From contig CALFMO010000068.1 of NCBI GenBank assembly GCA_937879855.1, positions 124,001 to 188,000 on the forward strand: DNA of 64,000 bases, written 5' to 3'. Below are positions 26,324 to 35,377 of this stretch, one piece after another. This stretch comes from an uncultured Acidobacteriaceae bacterium. Lineage in GTDB: Bacteria; Acidobacteriota; Terriglobia; Terriglobales; Acidobacteriaceae. The position numbers and the translations under genes are program-made. The notes under the pieces were generated by a model. That model was not told where the DNA came from, made no database searches, and saw nothing but the letters and a program-made list of their open reading frames with translations. Numbering within the stretch: position 1 is the stretch's first letter; every line of letters begins with the position of its first letter.

Positions 26324-28222
26324 ATGCGCTTGTTGAGTGTTGCCCTGATCGCTTCCGTGCTGGCTGGCGCTGCGTGGGCCCAAACGCCCGCTCCCTGTGC
26401 GTGCGGCCACAATCCGCCGGGCCCACTCGCACCTCGCTCGCTCAAGCCCTACACCGGCGCGCCGGAAGACTTGCGCCCGTTTTCAAAGTTCACCACTCCT
26501 TATCACGAGTATTACCAGGATCTCGTCGAATACAACGGCGCCGCCCGCGACGTCCCCGATCCCGACCTCAAGGATCTTGACGAAATTCGCATCGGCTTTC
26601 TCGCGCCGCTCTACGACCATCCCGATCAGGTACTCGGCAATCGCATGCTGAACGGCGCGACCATGGCGGTTGACGAGGCAAACGCGGCCGGCGGATACGG
26701 CGGCAAGCCTTTCCGTCTGGTGACTCACAACGACTACGACAATTGGCAGATGAGCAAATCTTTAATCGTAGGCGCATCGAGAGACTCCGCCATTTGGGGT
26801 GCAGCCTCCAATGACGCCGTCCGCATGATCTACGACGACAAAGTATGGGCCATGTTCGGCTCCATCAGTTCGGAATCCACCCACATCACGCTGCGCCTCA
26901 CGCTGAAAGCTGAAACTCCGCTGGTGAACAGCGCGTCCACTGATCCCACGATCCCTGAGACTGCCATTCCCTGGTATTTCACCGATCTTCAGGACGATCG
27001 CCTGCAGGGTTACACGCTGGCGCGCCACATCTACACCGACTTGGGTCTGAAGCGAGTCGCAATCCTGCGGGTCAACGACCGCTACGGCCGTTTCGGAGTG
27101 CTCAAATTCCGTGATGCATCGCGCCGCCTCAGCCATCCCGTGGTCATCGAGCAAAAGTTTATGCCGGGCGATACCGACTTCCGCCGCCAACTCCAAGTCA
27201 TCGAAGACTCTCGCGTCGATGGCATCGTGTTGTGGACCGACATCGGCCCGGCGGCAATGATCCTGCGACAAATGCAAGACCTCGGGATGAAGCAGCGAGT
27301 ATTTGGCAGCCATCGCACCATCGGCGATGAACTTGTAAAGCTAGCGGGCCCGGCAGCCGAAGGTTTCGAGGCAGTTTTTCCCTACGACCCGCACCGCGCC
27401 GATCCGGCCTGGCAGGAATTCACCGCGAACTACCAAGCCCGCTTCCACGAAAAGCCTGATCACTTCGCCGCGCTGGCCTACGATCAGATGAGGATCCTGC
27501 TCAACGCCATTTGCCGCGCCGGCCTAAATAAAGGACGCATCCGAGACGCCCTCACCGCTACGCAAACATACAAAGGCGTCACCGGCGACATGGTCTTCGA
27601 TCCCAACTGCAAAAACATTGCGCCCCTGTTCCTGGCTCACGTGCGCAACGGCGCGATCGACTACCGCCGCATTACCATGGAAAAACCATACGCGAGGGTG
27701 GGTGAAAACGGCGTCCAATACACCGGACCAGCGTCGTCCCCCGAGCAAATGAGCTCGCTGAAAATCGCCGTCTTCGGGCCTCACGCCGACGAACTTGTCC
27801 GCGCCCCCGAAATACTCCGTACACTGAACGCGTCCAGTGTCAGCGGCAAGCGCCTGTCGCTGATTGCCATTCCGTCTGAAACCCCGTGGGGCAAGGCTTC
27901 CGCCGATCTGGTAAAAGCTGTCTACCAGGAACATGTCGCAGCGATGATCGCGCTGGATCGGCCCTCCAGCCATCTTGCTGAACAGATCGCAGTGAAATCG
28001 TTCGTCCCAGTGGTGGCCATCTCTTCCGATCGCGCGCTCACCTCCACCAACATCCCGTGGATCTTCCGCTTGCCCGAAGGCACTCCCCTGCGGCAAGCCC
28101 TGCGATGCCTCTCCTCGGCGATCGAGCAGGCTGGCCCTAGCCGCGCCAACATCCGAGACTTTCTTGCCTCCGGCAAACCTCTATCGGGACTGAGTTTTGA
28201 GTCCACCGGAGAACTCAAATAG
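26324..28222 (+). CDS. Periplasmic solute-binding protein (Leu/Ile/Val-type) with extra C-terminal lobe
   Basis: 632 aa, signal peptide ending AAWAQ (about 1-19). Residues about 85-445 form a type I periplasmic binding fold (IRIGFLAPLYDHPDQVLGNR, AVDEANAAGGYGGKPF, ASNDAVRMIYDDKVWAMFGS, VAILRVNDRYGRFGV, GIVLWTDIGPAAMILRQM). Residues about 465-610 look like a second, partial lobe of the same fold (LKIAVFGPHADELVRAP... VAAMIALDRPSS ... FVPVVAISSDRALTST). No ABC permease or ATPase gene is nearby, so it may sense or deliver a ligand to its operon partners rather than drive transport. Ligand class by family: amino acids or amides. Confidence 0.82.
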   Translation: MRLLSVALIASVLAGAAWAQTPAPCACGHNPPGPLAPRSLKPYTGAPEDLRPFSKFTTPYHEYYQDLVEYNGAARDVPDPDLKDLDEIRIGFLAPLYDHPDQVLGNRMLNGATMAVDEANAAGGYGGKPFRLVTHNDYDNWQMSKSLIVGASRDSAIWGAASNDAVRMIYDDKVWAMFGSISSESTHITLRLTLKAETPLVNSASTDPTIPETAIPWYFTDLQDDRLQGYTLARHIYTDLGLKRVAILRVNDRYGRFGVLKFRDASRRLSHPVVIEQKFMPGDTDFRRQLQVIEDSRVDGIVLWTDIGPAAMILRQMQDLGMKQRVFGSHRTIGDELVKLAGPAAEGFEAVFPYDPHRADPAWQEFTANYQARFHEKPDHFAALAYDQMRILLNAICRAGLNKGRIRDALTATQTYKGVTGDMVFDPNCKNIAPLFLAHVRNGAIDYRRITMEKPYARVGENGVQYTGPASSPEQMSSLKIAVFGPHADELVRAPEILRTLNASSVSGKRLSLIAIPSETPWGKASADLVKAVYQEHVAAMIALDRPSSHLAEQIAVKSFVPVVAISSDRALTSTNIPWIFRLPEGTPLRQALRCLSSAIEQAGPSRANIRDFLASGKPLSGLSFESTGELK

Positions 28223-28310
28223 CTATGGTTTAACCGCCCTCCCTCGAGCCTCCCACCTCATGCGAGATAATTAGCGGATCATTTAAAATGCTGTTTCTCC
28301 ACGCCGAAGA

Positions 28311-29264
28311 ATGAGCGACAGCCAGAGCCGAAGAGTTCGCGTGATTGACTCCCACACCGGTGGCGAGCCCACCCGCATAGTGATCAGCGGGGGCCCCAAT
28401 TTGGGGAACGGACCGCTCGCCGAGCGGCTGGAGCGTTTTCGCACTCAGCACGACAATTTTCGATCTGCAGTCGTCAACGAACCGCGCGGCTCCGACGTCA
28501 TAGTGGGCGCGTTACTGTGCGACCCGGTTGATCCCGTCTGCGCCGCCGGTGTCATCTTCTTTAATAATGTCGGTTACCTCGGCATGTGCGGCCACGGCAC
28601 CATCGGTCTCGTCGCGACGCTGTCTTTCATGAACCGTATCGAGCCCGGAGAGCACCGCATCGAGACCCCGGTGGGAACCGTGAGTGCGGTCTTGCATCCT
28701 AACGGTGAGGTCACGGTGAACAATGTCGCAAGTTACCGTCTGGCCGCAAATGTGGAAGTGGAAGTCCCGCTCCATGGCAAAGTGCAAGGTGATGTGGCTT
28801 GGGGAGGAAACTGGTTCTTTCTGGTGCGCCACCACTCCCTGAAAATCTCGCCGCATAATATTGAGGGACTCACCAACTTTACTTGGGCGATCCGGCAGGC
28901 TCTCCGTCAGCAGGGAATCACGGGGGCCGGAGATCAGGAGATCGACCATATCGAACTCTTTGGTCCGTCTAGCCTGCCCTCGGTCGACAGTAAAAATTTC
29001 GTGCTCTGTCCTGGCAAGGCCTATGATCGTTCCCCATGCGGTACCGGCACTAGCGCCAAGCTGGCCTGCCTCTACGCCGAAGGAAAAATTCGCGAGGGCC
29101 AGATTTGGAAACAGGAGAGTATCGTCGGGAGTGTGTTCGAAGGCAGCATTACGGTCCGAGAGGGCAAAGTGCATCCCAGTATCAAAGGTTCTGCCTTTGT
29201 GAACGCCGAGGCGGAACTGGTCCTCGATCCACAAGATCCCTTCTGCATGGGGATTCGCGCGTGA
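28311..29264 (+). CDS. 4-hydroxyproline 2-epimerase / proline racemase family
   Basis: Cytoplasmic cofactor-independent epimerase, 317 aa. Two catalytic cysteines are visible: Cys93 in MCGHGTIG and Cys243 in SPCGTGTSAK, both retained, which separates it from the dehydratase subgroup lacking the first thiol. DSHTGGEPTRIV at the N-terminus is typical. The two-Cys pattern with GHGTIG fits trans-4-hydroxy-L-proline epimerisation better than proline racemisation, but specificity is inferred. It starts 88 bases after the preceding gene and lies 7 bases before galK, so the two may share a transcript. Confidence 0.88.
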   Translation: MSDSQSRRVRVIDSHTGGEPTRIVISGGPNLGNGPLAERLERFRTQHDNFRSAVVNEPRGSDVIVGALLCDPVDPVCAAGVIFFNNVGYLGMCGHGTIGLVATLSFMNRIEPGEHRIETPVGTVSAVLHPNGEVTVNNVASYRLAANVEVEVPLHGKVQGDVAWGGNWFFLVRHHSLKISPHNIEGLTNFTWAIRQALRQQGITGAGDQEIDHIELFGPSSLPSVDSKNFVLCPGKAYDRSPCGTGTSAKLACLYAEGKIREGQIWKQESIVGSVFEGSITVREGKVHPSIKGSAFVNAEAELVLDPQDPFCMGIRA

Positions 29265-29271
29265 ACACGCT

Positions 29272-30435
29272 ATGAAGGCACACGAACTAACTCAGCACTT
29301 CGAGAAACTCCTGGGCGCTCGTCCCAGGATTTTTCGTGCGCCGGGACGCGTCAACCTTATCGGCGAACATACCGACTACAACGACGGCTTCGTGATGCCT
29401 GCCGCGGTCGTCTTCTCGACTTATGTGGCAATTGCCCCGCGGCGCGACCGGAAACTGGTGATCCACTCTCAGGAGTTCCCGGGAAATTATGAGTTTGAAC
29501 TCGACCACCTGCCCGTGCAGCGCACAGGAGCGTGGTGCGATTATGTGCTGGGCGTCGCCAGCGTCCTTCGCCAGCGCGGGAACAAACTTGAAGGCGCAAA
29601 TTTGTTCGTACACGGCGAGGTTCCGGTCGCAGCAGGACTGAGTTCCTCCGCCGCACTGGAAGTCGCCTCCGCACTTGCTCTAATGAGCTTGGGCGAAGTG
29701 CAAATGCCAATGCCCGAAGTCGCCCAGCTTTGCCGCCAGGCTGAGAACAGTTTTGTTGGCGCGCACGTCGGAATCATGGACCAGTTCATCTCCTGCCTGG
29801 GAAAGGCGGGGCACGCTCTGCTTCTCGACTGTCGCTCGCTCGAGTTTCAGTTCGTTCCCATCCCGGCAGGGATCGATTTGGTGGTTTGCAATACCATGAC
29901 CAAGCACGACCACGCCACGGGTGCCTACAATACTCGCCGCCAGGAGTGTGAAGAAGGCGTCAGATATTTTCAGAGATGGAATCCCGCAGTCCGCGCGCTG
30001 CGCGATGTGTCGTTGGAATTACTCGAGAAGCATGCGCGCGATCTTCCCACGACGATTGCAAAACGATGTTCCCACGTTGTCCGCGAGAACCAGCGGACCC
30101 TCGATGCTGCGCGCGCTCTCACCGAGGACGACTTGGTTCGCGTGGGCAAGTTGATGCGCGAGTCACACGACAGCCTGCGGGATCTTTACGAAGTCAGTTC
30201 CACGGAACTCGACATCATGGTCGATGCGGCCGAGGGCTTACCCGGCTTCTGCGGCGGCCGCATGACCGGCGGTGGCTTCGGCGGATGCACCGTCAACCTT
30301 GTGCGCGACGAACACGCCGAGAACTTCGCGAAGCTGATCGCTGAGCGCTACGGGCAGAAGACCGGAATCACTCCGCAGATATACCTCTGCACCGCAGAAG
30401 ATGGAGCCCGCGAAGTCAGCTACGAGCGCGACTGA
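29272..30435 (+). CDS. galK: Galactokinase
   Basis: GHMP kinase phosphorylating galactose at C1 (Leloir pathway), 387 aa. Family motifs are all present: the galactokinase signature GRVNLIGEHTDYNDG (about 26-40), the ATP-binding GLSSSAALEV (about 122), GIMDQF with the catalytic Asp, and the C-terminal GGRMTGGGFGGC. No galT, galE or galactose transporter is adjacent. The stop region overlaps the 3' end of the convergent N-acetylglutamate synthase gene by 16 bases. Confidence 0.94.
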   Translation: MKAHELTQHFEKLLGARPRIFRAPGRVNLIGEHTDYNDGFVMPAAVVFSTYVAIAPRRDRKLVIHSQEFPGNYEFELDHLPVQRTGAWCDYVLGVASVLRQRGNKLEGANLFVHGEVPVAAGLSSSAALEVASALALMSLGEVQMPMPEVAQLCRQAENSFVGAHVGIMDQFISCLGKAGHALLLDCRSLEFQFVPIPAGIDLVVCNTMTKHDHATGAYNTRRQECEEGVRYFQRWNPAVRALRDVSLELLEKHARDLPTTIAKRCSHVVRENQRTLDAARALTEDDLVRVGKLMRESHDSLRDLYEVSSTELDIMVDAAEGLPGFCGGRMTGGGFGGCTVNLVRDEHAENFAKLIAERYGQKTGITPQIYLCTAEDGAREVSYERD

Positions 30436-30962
30436 TCTTCAGCGTTCGGCGACCACCCTTGCAGCTTGACCAGCCAATTCGCCGGTTCCGGCAGAATCGC
30501 GAATTTAGGCAGATCCCCGCGCACCATCGCCACTTCATCGCAGCAATGAAATCGCGGACAGGCGTGGCAATCTTTGTAAATCTTGTCGGGAAGATCCTCG
30601 CGCTGAGCCACCGAGAATCCCTGGCCGGCAAAGAAATCCGGCTTGCGCGTGAACAAGCAGATGCAGTCGACGCGATGCCGCTTTGCTTCGGCCAACAGTG
30701 CTTTCACGAGCCGTCCGCCGCCGCCTTTGCCTTGAGCCCAGGGCGCAACCGTAATTGACCGAATTTCGGCGAGGTGCGTGCCATACAGATGCAGCGCGCC
30801 GCAACCGATGATGCGACCGTCATCTTCGAGGACCACGAAGTCTCTGACGTTCTCGCAAATCTCCGGCAATGTGCGAGGCAGCAGCGTGCCGTCGCCGGAG
30901 TATGCCGAAATCAAATCGTGAATCTGCTGTGCGTCGGGCAGGATTGCTTTACGCGTGTGCAT
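30420..30962 (-). CDS. N-acetylglutamate synthase, short GNAT type
   Basis: Acetylates glutamate with acetyl-CoA, the committed step of arginine synthesis. 180 aa: a single GNAT domain (about 3-130; acetyl-CoA loop ITVAPWAQGKGGGGRLV) without the amino-acid-kinase domain of classic ArgA. The tail IYKDCHACPRFHCCDEVAM is a mark of the short NAGS group seen in arginine operons. The start at 30962 lies inside the end of argH (14-base overlap), indicating translational coupling. As last gene of the operon it supplies the acetylated substrate for ArgB. Assignment rests on motif plus context. Confidence 0.85.
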   Translation of the reverse strand: MHTRKAILPDAQQIHDLISAYSGDGTLLPRTLPEICENVRDFVVLEDDGRIIGCGALHLYGTHLAEIRSITVAPWAQGKGGGGRLVKALLAEAKRHRVDCICLFTRKPDFFAGQGFSVAQREDLPDKIYKDCHACPRFHCCDEVAMVRGDLPKFAILPEPANWLVKLQGWSPNAEDQSRS

Positions 30963-32352
30963 GGGCCTCCTCGCGAAGAGACTCGATCCTCTTTCTAGTA
31001 GCGTTGATTGCCTGTCGCACACGGCTCGGCGCCGTGCCTCCCACAACATCGTGCACCGCAAGTACAGAACCAAGCTTCAGCGATTCGTAAAAATCCTGAT
31101 CGAAGGCAGGATTGAGCGATCGCAGTTCATCGAGAGGCAAGTCCTGCAATTCGCACCCACGTTCGATACACATTTGCACTGCCTTGCCAATTCGCTCATG
31201 CGCAATCCTTGAAGGCACACCGCGCTGCACTAGGTACGTGGCGGCTGCCCACGCATTCATGAATCCCGATTGCGCTGCCTGCTGCATGCGCTCCTTGTTG
31301 AATTCCACCGCCTTCATCCATCCCACAACCAGCGGCAACATCTGAAGCAGCGTGTCAGAAGAATCGAAGAGCGGCTCCTGCGTTTCCTGCAGATCTTTGT
31401 TGTAGGCCAGAGGCAAGCCCTTGATCGCAACCATCAGATTCGTGGCGTTCCCTAGAGTCCGCCCGCTCTTGCCACGAACCAACTCCAGCAAGTCCGGATT
31501 TTTCTTTTGAGGCATCGCACTGCTGCCAGTGGAATAAGCCTCCGGCAGAACCACAAAGCAGTATTCCTGCGAAGAAAATAAAATCATCTCCTCCGCCCAC
31601 CGGCTCAAGTGCAACGCGAGTAGCGACAATGCATTCACAAACTCCAGCGCGAAATCCCGGTCGCTGGTCGCATCAATGCTGTTCGCGGTGACGCCATCAA
31701 ATCCAAGACTGCCGGCCATGAACGAACGATCGAGCGAAAGCGTCGCACCGGCAACCGCCCCCGACCCCAACGGACAAACGTTCAATCGCTTCCTGCAGTC
31801 CGCAAGTCGTTCCGCATCTCGCAAAAACATTTCTACATAAGCGAGCAGCCAATGCCCCAGCAGCACTGGCTCAGCTCTTTGCAGGTGCGTATACGCCGGC
31901 ATGGCAGCGTCGCCCGCCTGCTCCGCGCGATCCACCAGCGCGCCGCACAGTTCGGCGAGTTCGTGGCGCAGTTGATCGATGCTCGCTCGCACGTACAGCC
32001 GCAAATCGGTAGCGATCTGCTCATTGCGGCTGCGGCCGCTGTGCAGTTTGTAACCGCTCTCCCCAATCAAAGCGACGAGCTGTTTCTCCACGAAGTGATG
32101 CACATCCTCCGCATCGTCGTCGTCGAGAAAGTCCGGCACGGTCGCCGCCTTCTCTCCGATCTGCTTCAGCCCCTGCAGGATTCCAATCAGTTCTTCCGAC
32201 GATAGAATTCCGGCGTCCTTAAGCGCTCGTGCGTGTGCATTGCTGGCCAGCAGTTCGCACTTCAGCAGCCGCCGATCGAAGCTGAACGACCGCTGCCAAC
32301 GCTCGAAATCCGGATCCAGTGGCTGCCGGAACCTTCCGGACCACATCTTCAT
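30949..32352 (-). CDS. argH: Argininosuccinate lyase
   Basis: Splits argininosuccinate into arginine and fumarate, last step of the pathway; cytoplasmic homotetramer of the fumarase/aspartase superfamily. 467 aa, usual length. N-terminus MKMWSGRFRQPLDPDFERW, HSGRSRNEQIATDLRLY (substrate loop), THLQRAEPVLLGHWLL and the superfamily signature GSSAMPQKKNPD are present. Its ATG overlaps the argG stop by four bases (ATGA), and its end overlaps the NAGS gene. Confidence 0.96.
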   Translation of the reverse strand: MKMWSGRFRQPLDPDFERWQRSFSFDRRLLKCELLASNAHARALKDAGILSSEELIGILQGLKQIGEKAATVPDFLDDDDAEDVHHFVEKQLVALIGESGYKLHSGRSRNEQIATDLRLYVRASIDQLRHELAELCGALVDRAEQAGDAAMPAYTHLQRAEPVLLGHWLLAYVEMFLRDAERLADCRKRLNVCPLGSGAVAGATLSLDRSFMAGSLGFDGVTANSIDATSDRDFALEFVNALSLLALHLSRWAEEMILFSSQEYCFVVLPEAYSTGSSAMPQKKNPDLLELVRGKSGRTLGNATNLMVAIKGLPLAYNKDLQETQEPLFDSSDTLLQMLPLVVGWMKAVEFNKERMQQAAQSGFMNAWAAATYLVQRGVPSRIAHERIGKAVQMCIERGCELQDLPLDELRSLNPAFDQDFYESLKLGSVLAVHDVVGGTAPSRVRQAINATRKRIESLREEAHAHA

Positions 32353-33554
32353 CGCGCGACCTCCACACGAGACCGCGCCCGCGTTCGCGACGGCAACCCA
32401 AGAATGCGAATAAATCCGGCCGCATCCTTCTGATCGTAACTGTCCCCCATCGTGAACGACGAAAGATCGGTGCGGTACAGCGAATGCTCCGACTCGCGGC
32501 TGACCACCGAAACATTTCCCTTGTACAGCGCCAGTGTTACGCTTCCAGTCATTTCTTTCTGCGTGCTCTCGACGAACGCATCCAAAGCTTCACGCAGCGG
32601 CGTGAACCACAGCCCGAAGTAGACCATCTCCGCGTACTTGAGTCCGATGTGCTGCTTGAAGTGCGCGACCTCGCGCTCCAGGCACAGCGCCTCTAGTTCG
32701 CGGTGTGCCGCGATGAGCAGCGTGCCGCCCGGAGTTTCGTAGCACCCCCGCGATTTGATTCCCACAAAACGGTTCTCCACCAGGTCCACGCGCCCGATGG
32801 CATTGCGCGCACCAATCTCGTTCAGCAACTCCACCAGGGATACGGGCTCCATTTTCATTCCATTCACTGAAACTGGAATTCCCTTAGAGAAGCCGATGCT
32901 GACCTGCTCTTCCTTGTCAGGCGCTTCCTGCGGAGAGCGCGTGATCTGCCACGTAGTCGGCAACGGCGCGTTCCCAGCGTTTTCCAACTCGCCGCCTTCG
33001 TGGCTGAGGTGCCACAGGTTGCAGTCGCGGCTGTGAATCTTTTCGCGGCTTGCCGCCACCGGGATCCCATGCTGCTCGGCGTAATCGATACAGTCTTCGC
33101 GCGACTTCAACGTCCACTCGCGCCACGGCGCAATAATCTTCAACTCCGGAGCGAGCGCCTGATACGTCAGCTCAAACCGCACCTGGTCGTTGCCCTTGCC
33201 CGTGCATCCGTGCGCGACTGCCGTCGCACCCTCGCGCAACGCCACTTCCACCTGGTGCTTCGCAATCACCGGACGAGCCAGCGAAGTTCCGAGCAGATAT
33301 TTGTGCTCGTAAACCGCTCCAGCCTTCAGAGCTGGAAATACATAGTCAGTCAGAAATTCCTCGCGCAGATCTTCGACGACCACCTTGCTGGCCCCGGTTG
33401 CATAAGCCTTCTCCACCACGGCCTCAATGTCATCTCCCTGTCCGACATCGCCCACCATCGCGATGACGTCGTAAGAATAGTTTTCTTTTAACCACGGAAT
33501 GATGATCGACGTGTCCAACCCACCGGAATAAGCGAGTACAACTTTCTCAGGCAT
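32349..33554 (-). CDS. argG: Argininosuccinate synthase
   Basis: ATP-dependent joining of citrulline and aspartate. 401 aa. The N-terminal PP-loop LAYSGGLDTSIIIPWLKE binds ATP; ATAVAHGCTGKGNDQVRFE, PIPVAASREKIHSRD-like and GRVDLVENRFVGIKSRG segments match the type I family. It overlaps argF by eight bases and argH by four, so the genes are translated as a coupled set. Confidence 0.96.
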   Translation of the reverse strand: MPEKVVLAYSGGLDTSIIIPWLKENYSYDVIAMVGDVGQGDDIEAVVEKAYATGASKVVVEDLREEFLTDYVFPALKAGAVYEHKYLLGTSLARPVIAKHQVEVALREGATAVAHGCTGKGNDQVRFELTYQALAPELKIIAPWREWTLKSREDCIDYAEQHGIPVAASREKIHSRDCNLWHLSHEGGELENAGNAPLPTTWQITRSPQEAPDKEEQVSIGFSKGIPVSVNGMKMEPVSLVELLNEIGARNAIGRVDLVENRFVGIKSRGCYETPGGTLLIAAHRELEALCLEREVAHFKQHIGLKYAEMVYFGLWFTPLREALDAFVESTQKEMTGSVTLALYKGNVSVVSRESEHSLYRTDLSSFTMGDSYDQKDAAGFIRILGLPSRTRARSRVEVAR

Positions 33555-34557
33555 GAGCGCTCCTTACGGGCAGCCGGACCGCGCCACCCAGCAATAAATA
33601 AAGAATAGATTTTTGAACGTGCAGACGATTTTCCGCCTGCTCAAAGATGATTGAATTTTCCGAGTCCATCACCTCGTCGGTGACTTCCTCGCCGCGATGT
33701 GCCGGCAGACAGTGCATGAACGCCGCATGGGGCGCGGCTTCCGCCATAAGCTGACGGTTCACCTGGTAAGGCGGGAATATCGCAGCCCGCTGTCCCGCTT
33801 CCTGCTCCTGGCCCATGCTCGCCCACGCGTCGGTGTAAATGGCATCCACTCCAGAGACCGCCGCGTGCGCATCCGTCATCAGTTCGATTCGAGCCCCAGT
33901 CTCCTTTGCGATCTTTCGCGCATCGGCCACAATCTGCGCATTCGGCGAATATCCCTTTGGCGTGGCGATTCGCATCGATGACCCGAGGCAGGCGCAGGTC
34001 AGCAACAAAGAATGCGCCATATTATTGCCATCACCCACATAAGCCAGCGTGATCTTCTTGAGATCGCCGAACCGTTCCTGCAGGGTAAAGTAATCTGCGA
34101 GCGCCTGGCAGGGATGCTCCAGATCGCTGAGCGCATTGATCACCGGGATCGAAGCGTAGCGCGCCATGCCTTCAATGGTCTCCTGCGCAAACGTGCGCAG
34201 CACGATCACGTCGACCCAGCGCTCGAGATTATGCGCAATGTCGCTTAACGATTCGCGAGCATCCAGTCGGCTCTGCGACTGGTCGACGAACATCGCCGCG
34301 CCGCCCAGACTCGTCATCCCGGCTTCAAAGGTGAGCCGCGTTCGCAGCGAAGGCTTCTCAAAAAACATCACCATTTGTTTTCCCGCCAACGACCGTTGAA
34401 ACACCGACGGGCGCGACTTCATCAGTTCCGCCAGATGCAGCACGGCCTGCACTCCCTGCGGCCCCAGATCGCGCGTCGAAACCAGGTCGGGGCACCAGAA
34501 AATTCCAGGAAATGTTTCCGGCGCGGCCGGGATTCTGCTTTGCAATGGACTGTTCAA
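33547..34557 (-). CDS. argF: Ornithine carbamoyltransferase
   Basis: Forms citrulline from ornithine and carbamoyl phosphate. 336 aa. Carbamoyl-phosphate site EKPSLRTRLTFE, HPCQALADYFT, the ornithine-side loop TDAWASMGQE and MHCLPAHRGEEV identify ornithine rather than acetylornithine or aspartate carbamoyltransferase. The N-terminus (about 20 residues) is slightly longer than usual. It starts 34 bases after argB and overlaps argG at its end. Confidence 0.94.
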   Translation of the reverse strand: MNSPLQSRIPAAPETFPGIFWCPDLVSTRDLGPQGVQAVLHLAELMKSRPSVFQRSLAGKQMVMFFEKPSLRTRLTFEAGMTSLGGAAMFVDQSQSRLDARESLSDIAHNLERWVDVIVLRTFAQETIEGMARYASIPVINALSDLEHPCQALADYFTLQERFGDLKKITLAYVGDGNNMAHSLLLTCACLGSSMRIATPKGYSPNAQIVADARKIAKETGARIELMTDAHAAVSGVDAIYTDAWASMGQEQEAGQRAAIFPPYQVNRQLMAEAAPHAAFMHCLPAHRGEEVTDEVMDSENSIIFEQAENRLHVQKSILYLLLGGAVRLPVRSAHA

Positions 34558-34591
34558 CTCTGACTCCTGTCTTGAATCGTTTTTCCTGAGC

Positions 34592-35377
34592 TCATGCGCA
34601 GGTCACCTCGGTCCCGCAATTTAACTTGGTGAGATAAAACTGCGGCAACGCTTCCGCTTCCGCCGCCGGCAATATCCGCACGCGGCCCACGCCCTGCTTC
34701 AACGCCTGCTTGCACGCCTCCAGCTTTGGCAACATGCCTCCGCTGATGATCGATCCCTCTACCATGTCCTGCGCCTGCTTCGTGCTCAGCCACGGAATCA
34801 CCGCTCCCTCCGCGTCTTTCACTCCCGGCACATCCGTGAGAAAAATGAGCGCGTTCGCGTGGCAGGCCGCGGCGCAAGCAGCGGCCATCTCGTCTGCATT
34901 CACGTTGTAATATTCGCCGTCCGCTCCCAGAGCGAGCGATGCGAGAACCGGAATTCCTCCCTGGTGCCACAGCGCCTCGATCCAGCACGGTTCGGCGAAA
35001 CAAATTTCACCGACGAATCCCAAATCGTTTCCGCGAATATGTTTCCGCCGCGCCCGAAAACTCATGCCATCGCCGCCGCAGAATCCCACCGCTGGCATGC
35101 CCGCGGCCTGGATCGCAGCCACAAGTTTTTTATTGACCATGCCGCCCAGCACCATGAGCGCGACGTCGCGAGTCTCCGCATCCGTCACGCGCAACCCGGA
35201 GACAAATTCGCTCTGCTTCCCGAGTTGTTTCAGCACACGCGTCAGCGCGCTGCCGCCGCCGTGCACCACGGCCACCCGATGTCCATCCTGTGCCAACTCA
35301 GCAATCGCCCGTGCGCACTTGCGAAGCGTGGCAGCATCTTCCAGCGCAGCTCCTCCGATTTTGACTACGATGATCAC
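34592..35377 (-). CDS. argB: Acetylglutamate kinase
   Basis: Phosphorylates N-acetylglutamate. 261 aa amino-acid-kinase fold: VVKIGGAALED (ATP lysine), VVHGGGSALTRVL (substrate glycine loop), YNVNADEMAAACA, FLTDVPGVKD and SGGMLPKLEACKQAL (ADP site). Short N-terminus, without the helix linked to arginine-sensitive hexamers, so feedback inhibition may be weak (inference). Its ATG overlaps the argC stop by four bases. Confidence 0.95.
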   Translation of the reverse strand: MIIVVKIGGAALEDAATLRKCARAIAELAQDGHRVAVVHGGGSALTRVLKQLGKQSEFVSGLRVTDAETRDVALMVLGGMVNKKLVAAIQAAGMPAVGFCGGDGMSFRARRKHIRGNDLGFVGEICFAEPCWIEALWHQGGIPVLASLALGADGEYYNVNADEMAAACAAACHANALIFLTDVPGVKDAEGAVIPWLSTKQAQDMVEGSIISGGMLPKLEACKQALKQGVGRVRILPAAEAEALPQFYLTKLNCGTEVTCA

